Shown here piece after piece: positions 18,921 through 27,304 of a stretch of 64,000 bases of DNA. This DNA comes from Roseiarcus sp036513315 (GTDB taxonomy: Bacteria; Pseudomonadota; Alphaproteobacteria; Rhizobiales; Beijerinckiaceae). Made by a program: the position numbers and the translations under genes. Positions within the stretch are counted from its first letter, which is position 1. Every line of letters starts with the position of its first letter. Where the stretch lies: assembly GCA_036513315.1 (NCBI GenBank), contig DATBZF010000093.1, forward strand, positions 1 to 64,000, given 5' to 3'. The notes below the pieces were generated by a model. That model was not told where the DNA came from, made no database searches, and was given only the letters and a program-made list of their open reading frames with translations.

Positions 18921-18943
18921 GCACGTCATGCCCGGCCTTGTGC
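18921..18943 (+). repeat. Dispersed palindromic repeat, partial unit A
   Basis: The 23 bases match one terminal arm (CACGTCATGCCCGGCC then TTGTGC) of the repeat family seen complete at 49.3 kb. The other arm is missing, so this is a truncated copy. It begins a stretch (18851-19356) without genes. Confidence 0.7.
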
Positions 18944-18999
18944 GACGGCTGTCCGGTTCGGCAAGACTGGGTGCATAGTTCAAGTCGCACACAACCCTG

Positions 19000-19100
19000 C
19001 GTCATGCCCGGGCTTGTCCCGGGCATCCACGCCGAGCGGAAGCCGCCAACTCCGAAGGTTTATTGCAACGGCGCGGCGTGGATGGCCGGGACGCCCGGCC
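19000..19100 (+). repeat. Dispersed palindromic repeat, unit B
   Basis: The left arm GTCATGCCCGGGCTTGTCCC continues into GGGCATCCACGC. About 40 bases of spacer follow, then the inverted arm GCGTGGATGGCCGGGAC. Translated, the arms give peptides like GLVPGIHA, which are often mis-called as small proteins in Rhizobiales genomes. No gene is here. Confidence 0.8.
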
Positions 19101-19170
19101 AAGACGCCGAGAGGACCTATTCCCTTTAGGTTGTCGCTCGTGACGGGAGTTTTTTGCTGAACCGGACAGT

Positions 19171-19325
19171 CGTGGCCTTGTGCCGGGCATCCACGCCCAG
19201 GGGCCGCCCCGAACTTCATGCGTTGATTGCAGCGGCGCCGCGTGGATGGCCGGGACAAGCCCGGCCATGACCGCGAAGCGTTGCGCACCACCCAAACATA
19301 TCTCCGCTTCCGCAAATTTTGGTCT
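19171..19325 (+). repeat. Dispersed palindromic repeat, unit C with tail
   Basis: One arm is GTGCCGGGCATCCACGCCCA and the other is GCGTGGATGGCCGGGACAAG ending CCCGGCCATGAC. Similarity to the copy at 49.3 kb, read on its minus strand, continues about 55 bases past the second arm. This suggests the mobile or amplified unit is longer than the palindrome itself. The copy ends about 30 bases before the rnd stop codon. Confidence 0.8.
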
Positions 19326-19356
19326 TTCGGGATGGCCCCAGTCAGCCGGCCCGACG

Positions 19357-20547
19357 CTATTGGCCTGCCGCCTTGGCGATCGCGGGCTCCTCGGCGTCGC
19401 GCCATTCCAACGTGACGACCTTGCCGTTTTCGACAGTCAGCGCCAACCGTCCGTGCTTAAGTTCGATCGCTCTTGCGCCGAACAGGTGGCGGCGCCATCC
19501 ATGAAGCGCGGGGACATCGGCGCGATCGTCGGCGGCGATCATTTCGAGATCGTCGACGGTGGCGATCATTTTGCCCGCGACGCCGCTTTGATCGCAGACC
19601 TGGCGAAGCAGGACTTTCAACAATTCGACGGTCGCAGCCGAGCCGGGCGGGCCTCGCCTGTCTTTTTCGATCCGCGGCAAGCTCTTGGGGTCGCGAGCGA
19701 GGCCTTGTTCGACCGCGCTGAGGATTTCGGCGCCGGCTCTGGCGCGCTCCATGCCGCGCGGAAAGGCGCGAAGATTGGCGAGCGCTTCGGCGCTGCGCGG
19801 CGCCGCCAGCGCGATCTCCACTAGAATGTCGTCTTTGAGAACGCGCGAGCGCGGCACGTCGCGCGATTGCGCCTCCTTTTCGCGCCAGGCGGCAAGCTCA
19901 ATCAGAACCGCCAGATCGCGCGGTTTCCTCGCGCGGTTCTTCAGCCGTTCCCAGGCGTTTTCGGGATGTTGCTCGTAGGTCGAGGCTGAGGTGAGAATTT
20001 TCATCTCGTCCTCCAACCAGGACAGTCGCCCAGATTTGTTGAGCTTTTCGAGAAGCGCGCGATAGATGACTCTGAGATGGGTGACGTCGCCGATCGCATA
20101 ATCGATCTGCGCCGGCGCGAGGGGTCGCCGCGCCCAGTCGGTGAAGCGCGAGGACTTATCGACCGAGACATGGCAAATCGAATTGACCAGCTCGCTGTAA
20201 GAGACCTGATCGCCATAGCCGCAAACCATCGCCGCCACCTGGGTGTCGAACAAGGGTTTGGGCACGACGCCCGCCAGCTTCCAAAAGATCTCGGCGTCCT
20301 GGCGGGCCGCATGAAAGACTTTGACGACATTTTCATTCGCCATCAAATCGAATAAGGGCGAAAGATCGAGCCCGTCAGCAAGGGCGTCGATAACAACGGC
20401 TTCGTCGTCTGAGGCGACCTGAACGACGCAAAGGATCGGCCAGAACGTGGTTTCGCGGTGGAATTCGGTGTCGACGGTGACGAAAGGGTGGCGGGCGAAC
20501 CTTTGACAGGCGGCGGCAAGTTCGTCGTTCGTCGCAATCAAATCCAT
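19357..20547 (-). CDS. rnd: Ribonuclease D
   Basis: A 396-residue DEDD-type 3'-5' exoribonuclease that trims tRNA precursors. Exo I is FVTVDTEFHRE (Asp, Glu), Exo II is VVKVFHAARQDAEIF (Asp), and Exo III is YAIGDVTHL with its preceding tyrosine and acidic residue. An HRDC domain follows, roughly residues 205-290 (AVLIELAAWREKEA), with a second helical region after it, as in the full-length family. The start ATG is at 20547. It appears monocistronic; its 3' end lies beside the repeat cluster. Confidence 0.95.
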   Translation of the reverse strand: MDLIATNDELAAACQRFARHPFVTVDTEFHRETTFWPILCVVQVASDDEAVVIDALADGLDLSPLFDLMANENVVKVFHAARQDAEIFWKLAGVVPKPLFDTQVAAMVCGYGDQVSYSELVNSICHVSVDKSSRFTDWARRPLAPAQIDYAIGDVTHLRVIYRALLEKLNKSGRLSWLEDEMKILTSASTYEQHPENAWERLKNRARKPRDLAVLIELAAWREKEAQSRDVPRSRVLKDDILVEIALAAPRSAEALANLRAFPRGMERARAGAEILSAVEQGLARDPKSLPRIEKDRRGPPGSAATVELLKVLLRQVCDQSGVAGKMIATVDDLEMIAADDRADVPALHGWRRHLFGARAIELKHGRLALTVENGKVVTLEWRDAEEPAIAKAAGQ

Positions 20548-20615
20548 GAATCGTCCATAAATGAAAGGCCGCCCGCGCGCCAGCCGTCACCCCCCGCCAG
20601 AACCGTCGTCAACGG

Positions 20616-21320
20616 CTATTTCTGAGGTTCGGCGGCGATTTTGGGGCGATCCTTGCGCTGGGGCGCGGGCGCATGTTTGGGCATGCCCAGGCGCTTGTCG
20701 AGATAGGCGCCGACGGTCGTCTGGAGATCTTCGATGCAATTTTCGAAGAAATGATTGGCCCCTTCGATCACGGCATGTTCGATATGGATGCCCTTTTGCG
20801 TTTTCAGCTTCTCGATCAGTCCCTGGACTTCCTTGAGCGGCGCGACGCGGTCGCGGTCGCCATGGACGAATAATCCGGACGAGGGGCAGGGCGCCAGGAA
20901 CGAGAAATCGAAGCGATTGGCGGGCGGAGCGATCGAAATGAAGCCTTCGATCTCCGGGCGGCGCATCAGAAGCTGCATGCCGATCCAGGAGCCGAAGGAA
21001 ACGCCCGCGATCCAGCAAGCGCGGGCTTCAGGGCTGATCGATTGCGCCCAGTCAAGCGCCGAAGCCGCATCGGATAATTCGCCCTGGCCGTGGTCGAAAG
21101 CGCCCTGCGAGCGTCCGACGCCGCGAAAATTGAACCGCAACACCGAAAATCCGCGCTCCGCGAAGGCGTAATACATATTATACACAATTTGATTGTTCAT
21201 AGTGCCGCCAAATTGCGGGTGCGGATGCAGAACGATGGCGATCGGCGCGCCGCGCTGTTTGGCGGGATGGAAACGGCCTTCGAGTCGTCCGGCCGGACCG
21301 TTGAAAATGACTTCAGGCAT
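20616..21320 (-). CDS. Alpha/beta hydrolase
   Basis: A 234-residue single-domain hydrolase. The nucleophile motif is GVSFGS (Ser108). Asp in FVHGDRDRVAP and His in EGANHFF complete the catalytic triad, and the oxyanion region is LHPHPQFGGTMNN. The C-terminus is Lys/Pro-rich. Related proteins are annotated as dienelactone-hydrolase-like or CocE/NonD-type esterases; the substrate is unknown. It is divergent from the SUF operon, and the Irr-box-like palindrome lies 99 bases upstream of its start, so it could share that control. Confidence 0.88.
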   Translation of the reverse strand: MPEVIFNGPAGRLEGRFHPAKQRGAPIAIVLHPHPQFGGTMNNQIVYNMYYAFAERGFSVLRFNFRGVGRSQGAFDHGQGELSDAASALDWAQSISPEARACWIAGVSFGSWIGMQLLMRRPEIEGFISIAPPANRFDFSFLAPCPSSGLFVHGDRDRVAPLKEVQGLIEKLKTQKGIHIEHAVIEGANHFFENCIEDLQTTVGAYLDKRLGMPKHAPAPQRKDRPKIAAEPQK

Positions 21321-21418
21321 TTCGCCTCCAGTTTGCTTGCCCGACGCGCCGTCGCACGGTCGGCAAGGGGTTGGTCTTTTTGCGCGCTCTTGACATCCCG
21401 ACGCCAGAGCCGCATTTC

Positions 21419-21439
21419 CTGTTAGAATAGTTCTAACAG
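21419..21439. promoter_or_regulatory. Irr-box (ICE-like) operator upstream of the SUF operon
   Basis: A perfect inverted repeat: CTGTTAGAA, TAG, TTCTAACAG. The core TTAGAA-N3-TTCTAA matches the iron-control-element pattern recognised by Irr in Rhizobiales, as I recall it from published regulon work. The left arm also contains an extended -10-like TGTTAGAAT, so binding there would block a promoter reading towards the SUF genes. It lies 189 bases before the first SUF gene and 99 bases before the divergent hydrolase. Confidence 0.75.
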
Positions 21440-21627
21440 TCGTCGGCCCAAGGCGGCGACGAGGCGAAACGCGCGGGAATTATGGCAAGATCGGCGCGGA
21501 ATGCGCCTTCTAGCACGGTTCGCCACAGCGAATGCAAGGCTAAAACGTCGGATTTCGCGTTCTCTCTGGAGCGCGAGGCGACGCGATCGGTTTTCCTATC
21601 GCTTGATATAGTCAATCGGCGGATGTT

Positions 21628-22794
21628 TTGAAGCAGGGTAAGCGCAGCTATCTCGATTACAACGCCACCGCGCCGATGCGGCTGGAGGCGCGGCGCGCCT
21701 GCGTGGCGGCGTTCGACCAGATCGGCAATCCTTCCTCGGTGCACGGGGAAGGCCGCGACGCGCGGGCGATCATCGAAGAAGCGCGCGCGGCGGTCGCCGA
21801 ACTGGCGGGCGTTTCGCGGCGCGGCGTGACATTCACCGCCGGCGGCACGGAGGCCGCCAATCTCGCGTTGACCCCTGCTATCGCCGGCAGGGGCCGCGCG
21901 CCGTTGATTCGGTTGGTCGCCTCCGCTGGCGAGCATTCCTGCGTTTTGAAGGGTCATCGCTTCGCGCCCCCGGCGTTCGAATTGGCGCCGCTGCGCGACG
22001 ACGGTCGTATCGATCTCGACGGTCTGACGCGGAGCATTCAAAGGAGCGGCGGCCCGATCATGCTGGCGCTGCAGGGCGCCAACAACGAAACGGGAATCAT
22101 CCAGCCTGTCGCCGAGGCGGCGGCGCTGGTCCACGCGGCGGGCGGCGTTGTCGTCTGCGACGCGGTGCAACTCGCCGGGCGGGCGTCCAGCGCGGCGGCG
22201 GCGTTGGGGGCCGACTTTCTGATTCTGTCCGCCCATAAGATCGGCGGGCCGAAGGGGGCGGGGGCGCTTATCGCAGCCTCACCCGACATTGGCGTCGCCG
22301 AACCATTAGTTCGCGGCGGCGGCCAGGAGCGGAATATAAGGGCCGGAACCGAGAATGTTGCGGGAATCGCCGGATTTGGCGCTGCCGCCCGCGCCGCCCT
22401 GGCCGAGCTCGCGCACGAGCCGGCGCGGCTGGCAAAATTGCGCGACGGCCTCGCCGCACATGTCGTGGCCGCCGCGCCGGACGCCGTCATTTTTGGCGCC
22501 GAAGTCGACCGTCTGCCCAACACCCTCTGTTTCGCCGTGCCCGGAATTGGCGCCGAGACGCTGGTCATCGCGCTGGATCTGGCCGGAATCGCCGCCTCGT
22601 CCGGCGCGGCCTGTTCTTCCGGCAAGGTCGCACGCTCGCACGTGCTCGACGCGATGCGCGTCGATCCCGAGCTTGGCGCGGGCGCGATCCGGTTGAGCCT
22701 TGGTTGGTCGTCAGATGAGGCCGATGTCGCGCATTTCGGGGAAGCGTTCGCGCAGATTGCATCGCGCATGCGGCGAGGCCGGCATGCCGCGTGA
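21628..22794 (+). CDS. Cysteine desulfurase (IscS/NifS-type)
   Basis: A 388-residue PLP enzyme that takes sulfur from cysteine. The family start YLDYNATAPMR, the PLP-lysine segment LSAHKIGGPKGAG and the catalytic cysteine loop SSGAACSSGKV are all present; the extended loop places it with IscS/NifS rather than SufS. The start is probably TTG at 21628, because the nearest ATG at 21623 is out of frame and stops at once. It is the first gene of the SUF operon, so the operon encodes two desulfurases of different classes, as in several Rhizobiales. Confidence 0.92.
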   Translation: MKQGKRSYLDYNATAPMRLEARRACVAAFDQIGNPSSVHGEGRDARAIIEEARAAVAELAGVSRRGVTFTAGGTEAANLALTPAIAGRGRAPLIRLVASAGEHSCVLKGHRFAPPAFELAPLRDDGRIDLDGLTRSIQRSGGPIMLALQGANNETGIIQPVAEAAALVHAAGGVVVCDAVQLAGRASSAAAALGADFLILSAHKIGGPKGAGALIAASPDIGVAEPLVRGGGQERNIRAGTENVAGIAGFGAAARAALAELAHEPARLAKLRDGLAAHVVAAAPDAVIFGAEVDRLPNTLCFAVPGIGAETLVIALDLAGIAASSGAACSSGKVARSHVLDAMRVDPELGAGAIRLSLGWSSDEADVAHFGEAFAQIASRMRRGRHAA

Positions 22795-22844
22795 AGCCTT
22801 AGAGAGCGCCCGCGCTGGCGCCAGAGAAGATTGGAGAGCGCAGA

Positions 22845-23213
22845 ATGCTTGATCATATCGGCTTTTCCGTCGGCGATGTCGACGCGAGCCGCGCCTTCTA
22901 CGCCGCGGCTTTGGCGCCGCTGGGGATCGCCATCGAAGCCGAGTTCGGCGACCATGTCGGCTTCGGCCGCGACGGGCGTGCGCAATTCTGGTTCAACGGC
23001 GGCGGCAAGCCGGCGGGCGCCACGCATCTCGCCTTCACCGCCAAAAGCCGCGCCGAAGTGCGCGCTTTTTACGAGGCCGCGCTCAAAGCGGGCGCCAAGG
23101 ACAATGGCGCGCCGGGGTTGCGCGCCCATTATCATCCGAACTATTACGGCGCGTTTGTAATCGACCTCAACGGACACAATATAGAGGCTGTCTGTCGTAG
23201 CCCTGAGGCCTGA
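22845..23213 (+). CDS. VOC family protein inside the SUF operon
   Basis: A 122-residue VOC protein starting MLDHIGFSVGDVDASRAFY. It has the first metal ligand (His4), a FGDHVGFGRDGRAQFWF strand, TH at the start of the second half and the C-terminal DLNGHNIEAVC with the usual Glu. It looks like a competent metal-binding glyoxalase-type protein. GGAGAG lies before its ATG. It lies 50 bases after the desulfurase gene and 66 bases before sufB, on the same strand. A role in Fe-S assembly is not known and may be incidental. Confidence 0.87.
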   Translation: MLDHIGFSVGDVDASRAFYAAALAPLGIAIEAEFGDHVGFGRDGRAQFWFNGGGKPAGATHLAFTAKSRAEVRAFYEAALKAGAKDNGAPGLRAHYHPNYYGAFVIDLNGHNIEAVCRSPEA

Positions 23214-23279
23214 CGCAAGCCGAGAATTTTTGACCCCCACCGGCGGTCCTTGAAACCGACGAGGCGAGGAGAAGTCCAT

Positions 23280-24749
23280 ATGGCGGCTGTCCAGGAAACT
23301 GTCGACCGCGTTCGATCCATCGACGTAAGCGAATATAAATACGGCTTTGTCAGCGACATCGAATCCGACAAGGCCCCCAAGGGCCTCAGCGAGGATATCG
23401 TACGCTTCATCTCGGCCAAGAAGGGCGAGCCGGAATGGCTGCTGCAATGGCGCCTCGAGGCCTATCGCCGCTGGCTGACGATGGACGAGCCCAAATGGGC
23501 GCGGGTCGAGCATCCACCGATCGACTATCAGGATCTCTATTATTTCTCGGCGCCCAAATCGACGCCGGGACCAAAATCGCTCGACGAGGTCGATCCTGAA
23601 CTGCTGCGCACTTACGCCAAGCTCGGCATTCCGCTCATCGAGCAGGAAATCCTCGCCGGCGTCGAGCGGCCGCGCGTCGCGGTCGATGCGGTGTTCGATT
23701 CGGTTTCGGTGGCGACGACGTTCAAGGCCGAGCTCGCCAAGGTCGGCGTGATCTTCTGCTCGTTCTCCGAGGCGGTGCACAACCATCCCGAACTGGTGCG
23801 CAAATATCTCGGCACGGTGGTGCCTTCGTCTGACAATTTCTACGCGACGCTGAATTCGGCGGTGTTCTCCGACGGCTCTTTCGTCTATGTGCCGCCCGGC
23901 GTGCGGTGCCCGATGGAGCTTTCCACCTACTTCCGCATCAACGAAAAGAACACCGGCCAGTTCGAGCGGACGCTGATCATCGCCGACAAAGGCGCCTATG
24001 TCAGCTATCTCGAAGGCTGCACGGCGCCCAAGCGCGACGAAAACCAGCTTCACGCGGCGGTCGTCGAGTTGATCGCGCTCGACGATTCCGAGATCAAATA
24101 TTCGACGGTGCAGAACTGGTATCCCGGCGATTCCGAAGGCAAGGGCGGCATCTATAATTTCGTCACCAAGCGCGGCGACTGCCGTGGCGCGCGTTCGAAA
24201 ATCTCGTGGACGCAGGTCGAGACCGGTTCGGCGATCACCTGGAAATACCCGTCCTGCATCCTGCGCGGCGACAAATCGCGCGGCGAATTCTACTCGATCG
24301 CGATTTCCAATGGCCGCCAGCAGGTCGACAGCGGCACCAAGATGATCCATCTCGGCAAGGACACGACGAGCCGGATTATCTCGAAGGGCATCGCGGCGGG
24401 CCGCTCGCAGAACACCTATCGCGGCCAGGTCTCGGCGCATCGACTCGCCACCGGCGCGCGCAATTTCACCAATTGCGACTCGCTGTTGATCGGCGACAAA
24501 TGCGGCGCCCATACCGTGCCCTATATCGAGGCGAAGAATAATTCGGCGGTTTTCGAGCACGAGGCGACGACCTCGAAAATCTCGGACGACCAGCTCTTCT
24601 ATTGCCTGCAGCGCGGCCTGTCGGGCGAAGAGGCGACGGCGCTGATCGTCAACGGCTTCGTGCGCGACGTGCTGCAACAATTGCCGATGGAATTCGCGGT
24701 CGAGGCGCAGAAGCTGATCGCGATCAGCCTCGAGGGGAGCGTCGGGTGA
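23280..24749 (+). CDS. sufB: Fe-S cluster assembly scaffold subunit SufB
   Basis: A 489-residue SufB of normal length. Typical segments are VPPGVRCPMELSTYFRIN, KGAYVSYLEGCTAPKRDE (the conserved cysteine) and the C-terminal CGAHTVPYIEAKN with SKISDDQLFYCLQRG. With SufC and SufD it forms the SufBC2D scaffold on which clusters are built. The ATG at 23280 has GAGGAG 7-8 bases upstream; an earlier ATG at 23250 lacks this. The stop overlaps the start of the cupin gene by one base. Confidence 0.97.
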   Translation: MAAVQETVDRVRSIDVSEYKYGFVSDIESDKAPKGLSEDIVRFISAKKGEPEWLLQWRLEAYRRWLTMDEPKWARVEHPPIDYQDLYYFSAPKSTPGPKSLDEVDPELLRTYAKLGIPLIEQEILAGVERPRVAVDAVFDSVSVATTFKAELAKVGVIFCSFSEAVHNHPELVRKYLGTVVPSSDNFYATLNSAVFSDGSFVYVPPGVRCPMELSTYFRINEKNTGQFERTLIIADKGAYVSYLEGCTAPKRDENQLHAAVVELIALDDSEIKYSTVQNWYPGDSEGKGGIYNFVTKRGDCRGARSKISWTQVETGSAITWKYPSCILRGDKSRGEFYSIAISNGRQQVDSGTKMIHLGKDTTSRIISKGIAAGRSQNTYRGQVSAHRLATGARNFTNCDSLLIGDKCGAHTVPYIEAKNNSAVFEHEATTSKISDDQLFYCLQRGLSGEEATALIVNGFVRDVLQQLPMEFAVEAQKLIAISLEGSVG

Positions 24750-25243
24750 TGAGGCCCGTCGTCAACATCGCCGACGCGCCGCTGCGCGCCAACGGCAATG
24801 GCGGACAATTCGTCGCCGAGCTCTGCCGCATCGGGCCGATGATTGGCGCGAGCAAGCTTGGCTGCCAGTTGCATGTCGTGCCAGCGGGCAAGAAGGCGTT
24901 TCCGCGCCATGCCCATCACGTCAACGAGGAAATGTTCTTCGTCCTGTCGGGTGAGGGAAACTATCGTCTTGGCGAGGAGACCTACCCGGTCCGCGCCGGC
25001 GATGTGATCAGCGCGCCGGCGGGCGATGTGTCGACGGCCCATCAGATCGTCAACACCGGCGAGGCGGAACTGCGTTACCTCGCCTTTTCGACGCGCCACG
25101 ACCCGGATGTCGTCGAATATCCCGATTCGAACAAATTCGCCGTTGCGTCAATGGCGCCGCCCGACAAGGGGCTGCTCGCCGCCAAGCTCCTCTATATCGG
25201 TCGCCGCGAAACCTCGCTCGGTTATTTCGACGGCGAAGAATGA
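24749..25243 (+). CDS. Cupin-domain protein inside the SUF operon
   Basis: A 164-residue protein with one cupin barrel. Motif 1 is FPRHAHHVNEEMFFVLSGEG, which keeps two histidines and a glutamate of the metal site. Motif 2 is AGDVISAPAGDVSTAHQIVN, keeping the last histidine. It resembles sugar-phosphate or small-molecule cupins but has no recognised substrate. Its ATG overlaps the sufB stop by one base and its stop overlaps an alternative sufC start, so it is tightly embedded between sufB and sufC. This is unusual, as these two genes are normally adjacent or separated by a hypothetical gene. Confidence 0.88.
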   Translation: MRPVVNIADAPLRANGNGGQFVAELCRIGPMIGASKLGCQLHVVPAGKKAFPRHAHHVNEEMFFVLSGEGNYRLGEETYPVRAGDVISAPAGDVSTAHQIVNTGEAELRYLAFSTRHDPDVVEYPDSNKFAVASMAPPDKGLLAAKLLYIGRRETSLGYFDGEE

Positions 25244-25257
25244 ACGAAAGAGTGCAT

Positions 25258-26007
25258 ATGCTGGAAGTCAAAAACCTGAGCGTCGAAATTCACGGCAAGC
25301 CGATCCTCGACGGGCTCAATCTCACCGTGAAGGCCGGCGAAGTCGCCGCGATCATGGGGCCGAATGGGTCGGGCAAATCGACGCTGTCCTATGTCATCGC
25401 CGGCAAGCCCGACTATGAAGTCACGTCAGGCGAAGTGCTGCTCAATGGCGAGAACATTCTTGAATCATCGCCCGACGAACGCGCCGCCAAGGGCGTTTTC
25501 CTCGCCTTCCAATATCCGGTTGAGATTCCCGGCGTCGGCACCATGACTTTTCTGAAGGCGACGCTCAACGCGCAGCGGCGTGGGCGCGGACTGAAAGAGG
25601 CGACGACGCCCGATTTCATGCGCGACGCCTTCGCCGCCGCCGATCGCCTGAAGATCGACCGCGAGATGCTGCGCCGCCCGCTCAATGTCGGCTTTTCCGG
25701 CGGCGAGAAGAAGCGCATGGAAATCCTGCAGATGGCTTTGCTGGAGCCGAACCTCGCGGTTCTCGACGAGACCGATTCCGGGCTTGACATCGATGCGCTG
25801 CGGATCGTCTCGGAAGGCGTCAATGCGCTGCGCGACAAGGATCGCGCCTTCCTGGTCATCACCCATTACCAGCGCCTGCTCGACCATATCACGCCCAACG
25901 TCGTGCATGTGATGGCCAAGGGGCGCATCGTCAAATCAGGCGGTCCGGAACTGGCGCTGGAGCTCGAGCGCAACGGCTATCGAGACTATGCGGCCGACGC
26001 CGCGTGA
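25258..26007 (+). CDS. sufC: Fe-S assembly ATPase SufC
   Basis: A 249-residue ABC-type ATPase, the same length as other SufC proteins. Walker A is GPNGSGKST, the signature is GFSGGEKKRMEI and Walker B is LAVLDETDSGLD. It powers the SufBC2D scaffold. I chose the ATG at 25258 (MLEVKNLSVEI), which matches the family N-terminus; an ATG at 25240 would add six residues and overlap the cupin stop. It lies 7 bases before the sufD start. Confidence 0.97.
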   Translation: MLEVKNLSVEIHGKPILDGLNLTVKAGEVAAIMGPNGSGKSTLSYVIAGKPDYEVTSGEVLLNGENILESSPDERAAKGVFLAFQYPVEIPGVGTMTFLKATLNAQRRGRGLKEATTPDFMRDAFAAADRLKIDREMLRRPLNVGFSGGEKKRMEILQMALLEPNLAVLDETDSGLDIDALRIVSEGVNALRDKDRAFLVITHYQRLLDHITPNVVHVMAKGRIVKSGGPELALELERNGYRDYAADAA

Positions 26008-26014
26008 GGAACCG

Positions 26015-27304
26015 ATGACGCTGCATTCGCTCCAGACCCGCACCGCCGCCGAGACCACGCTGGCCGAACAATTCGCGGCTGCGCAGGCGGCCGCGCCCGA
26101 GCCCGATCGCGAGACTTCTTTTCGACTGTTCGCGGCCAAGGGCCTGCCGACGCGACGCGATGAGGCCTGGCACTATACCGACCTGCGCTCGCTTTTCGCT
26201 AATGTCGCTCCGCTCGCGCGGGCGCCAGACCCCATCGCTTTGGCCGCCGCAAAGCTGACCCTGACGGCGCGAACGCCGGCGGGCGCGGCAGTTCTGGCGA
26301 TCGTCGACGGCCGCTATATCCCCGAATTGTCGGATGCGCCGCCGCACGGCGTTTCTGTGGTTCCGCTGGTGCAGGCCGGCCGCGCCCGCGGCGTCAACGC
26401 CGAAGGCGATAGCGTGCTCGCACTCAACAGGGCGCTGGCCCAGGGCGGCTGCGTCGTCTCCGTCGAGGCGGGGGCCAGGATCGCTCAGACTATTGAGATC
26501 GTGCACCTCACCTCCGGCGGCGTGGCGACCTCGGTCCATTCGCAGGTGTCGATCCATATCGGCGCTGGCGGCGAGGCGCGCTTTGTCGAGAGCTTCATCG
26601 GCGCGCGGGCGGGCGACCAGCGCGATGTCGCGACCCTGATCGATCTGGGGGATGGCGCCCGTCTCGCCCATGTCGTCATCATCGAGGACAATGCCGCCCT
26701 GCATCTCGAAAGCCAGGTCGCGCGCCTTGGCGACAAGGCCAAGCTTGCCGCTTTCGGGCTGGTGATCGGCGGGGCGCTGGTGCGCCGCCAGATATTTGCG
26801 ACCTTGACCGGCCAATACGCCGATCTCGCGCTCGGCGGCCTCTCGCTGATCAACGGCGGACGCCATGCCGACACCACACTGGTCGTCGACCATGCCGCGC
26901 CGCATGGCCAGAGCCGCGAGTTCTATAAGCATATCGTCGCCGACGATGCGACCGGCGTCTACCAGGGCAAGGTGATCGTGCAGCCCGGCGCGCAAAAGAC
27001 CGATGGCGGCATGAAGAGCCAGGCGATCCTGCTTTCGCCGCGGGCGGTCATGAACAACAAGCCGGAGCTTGAGATATTCGCCGACGACGTCGTCTGCGGC
27101 CATGGCGCGACGGTCGGCGCGCTCGACCCCGAGCAAACCTTCTATCTGCAGGCGCGCGGCCTGCCGAGGGCGGAGGCCGAGGCGATGCTGCTGGAGGCGT
27201 TCGGCGCCGATGCGATCGCGCGCGTCGATGATGAGGAACTGGCCGAGCTGATGCGCGAAAAGATGCGCGCCTGGCTCGCCGCGAGGGCGGAAGGCGCGCG
27301 CTGA
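26015..27304 (+). CDS. sufD: Fe-S assembly scaffold subunit SufD
   Basis: A 429-residue SufD. It starts with a helical region, then RDEAWHYTDLRSLF, a long beta-helix, and the C-terminal motif CGHGATVGALDPEQTFYLQARG, including the conserved Cys-Gly-His. It pairs with SufB in the scaffold. GTGAGGAAC upstream of the ATG at 26015 is the likely ribosome binding site. The stop shares one base with the sufS start, so the genes are coupled. Confidence 0.96.
   Translation: MTLHSLQTRTAAETTLAEQFAAAQAAAPEPDRETSFRLFAAKGLPTRRDEAWHYTDLRSLFANVAPLARAPDPIALAAAKLTLTARTPAGAAVLAIVDGRYIPELSDAPPHGVSVVPLVQAGRARGVNAEGDSVLALNRALAQGGCVVSVEAGARIAQTIEIVHLTSGGVATSVHSQVSIHIGAGGEARFVESFIGARAGDQRDVATLIDLGDGARLAHVVIIEDNAALHLESQVARLGDKAKLAAFGLVIGGALVRRQIFATLTGQYADLALGGLSLINGGRHADTTLVVDHAAPHGQSREFYKHIVADDATGVYQGKVIVQPGAQKTDGGMKSQAILLSPRAVMNNKPELEIFADDVVCGHGATVGALDPEQTFYLQARGLPRAEAEAMLLEAFGADAIARVDDEELAELMREKMRAWLAARAEGAR

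Noticed and set aside
18980..19295. Small proteins with GLVPGIHA-like sequences
   Set aside because: They are translations of the dispersed palindromic repeat and occur in several frames of it, a known source of false small genes.
22038..24680. 880-codon open frame on the minus strand
   Set aside because: It is antisense to the IscS-type, VOC and sufB genes. The translation is low in motif content and rich in Arg, Asp and Ala as expected of a GC-rich shadow frame.
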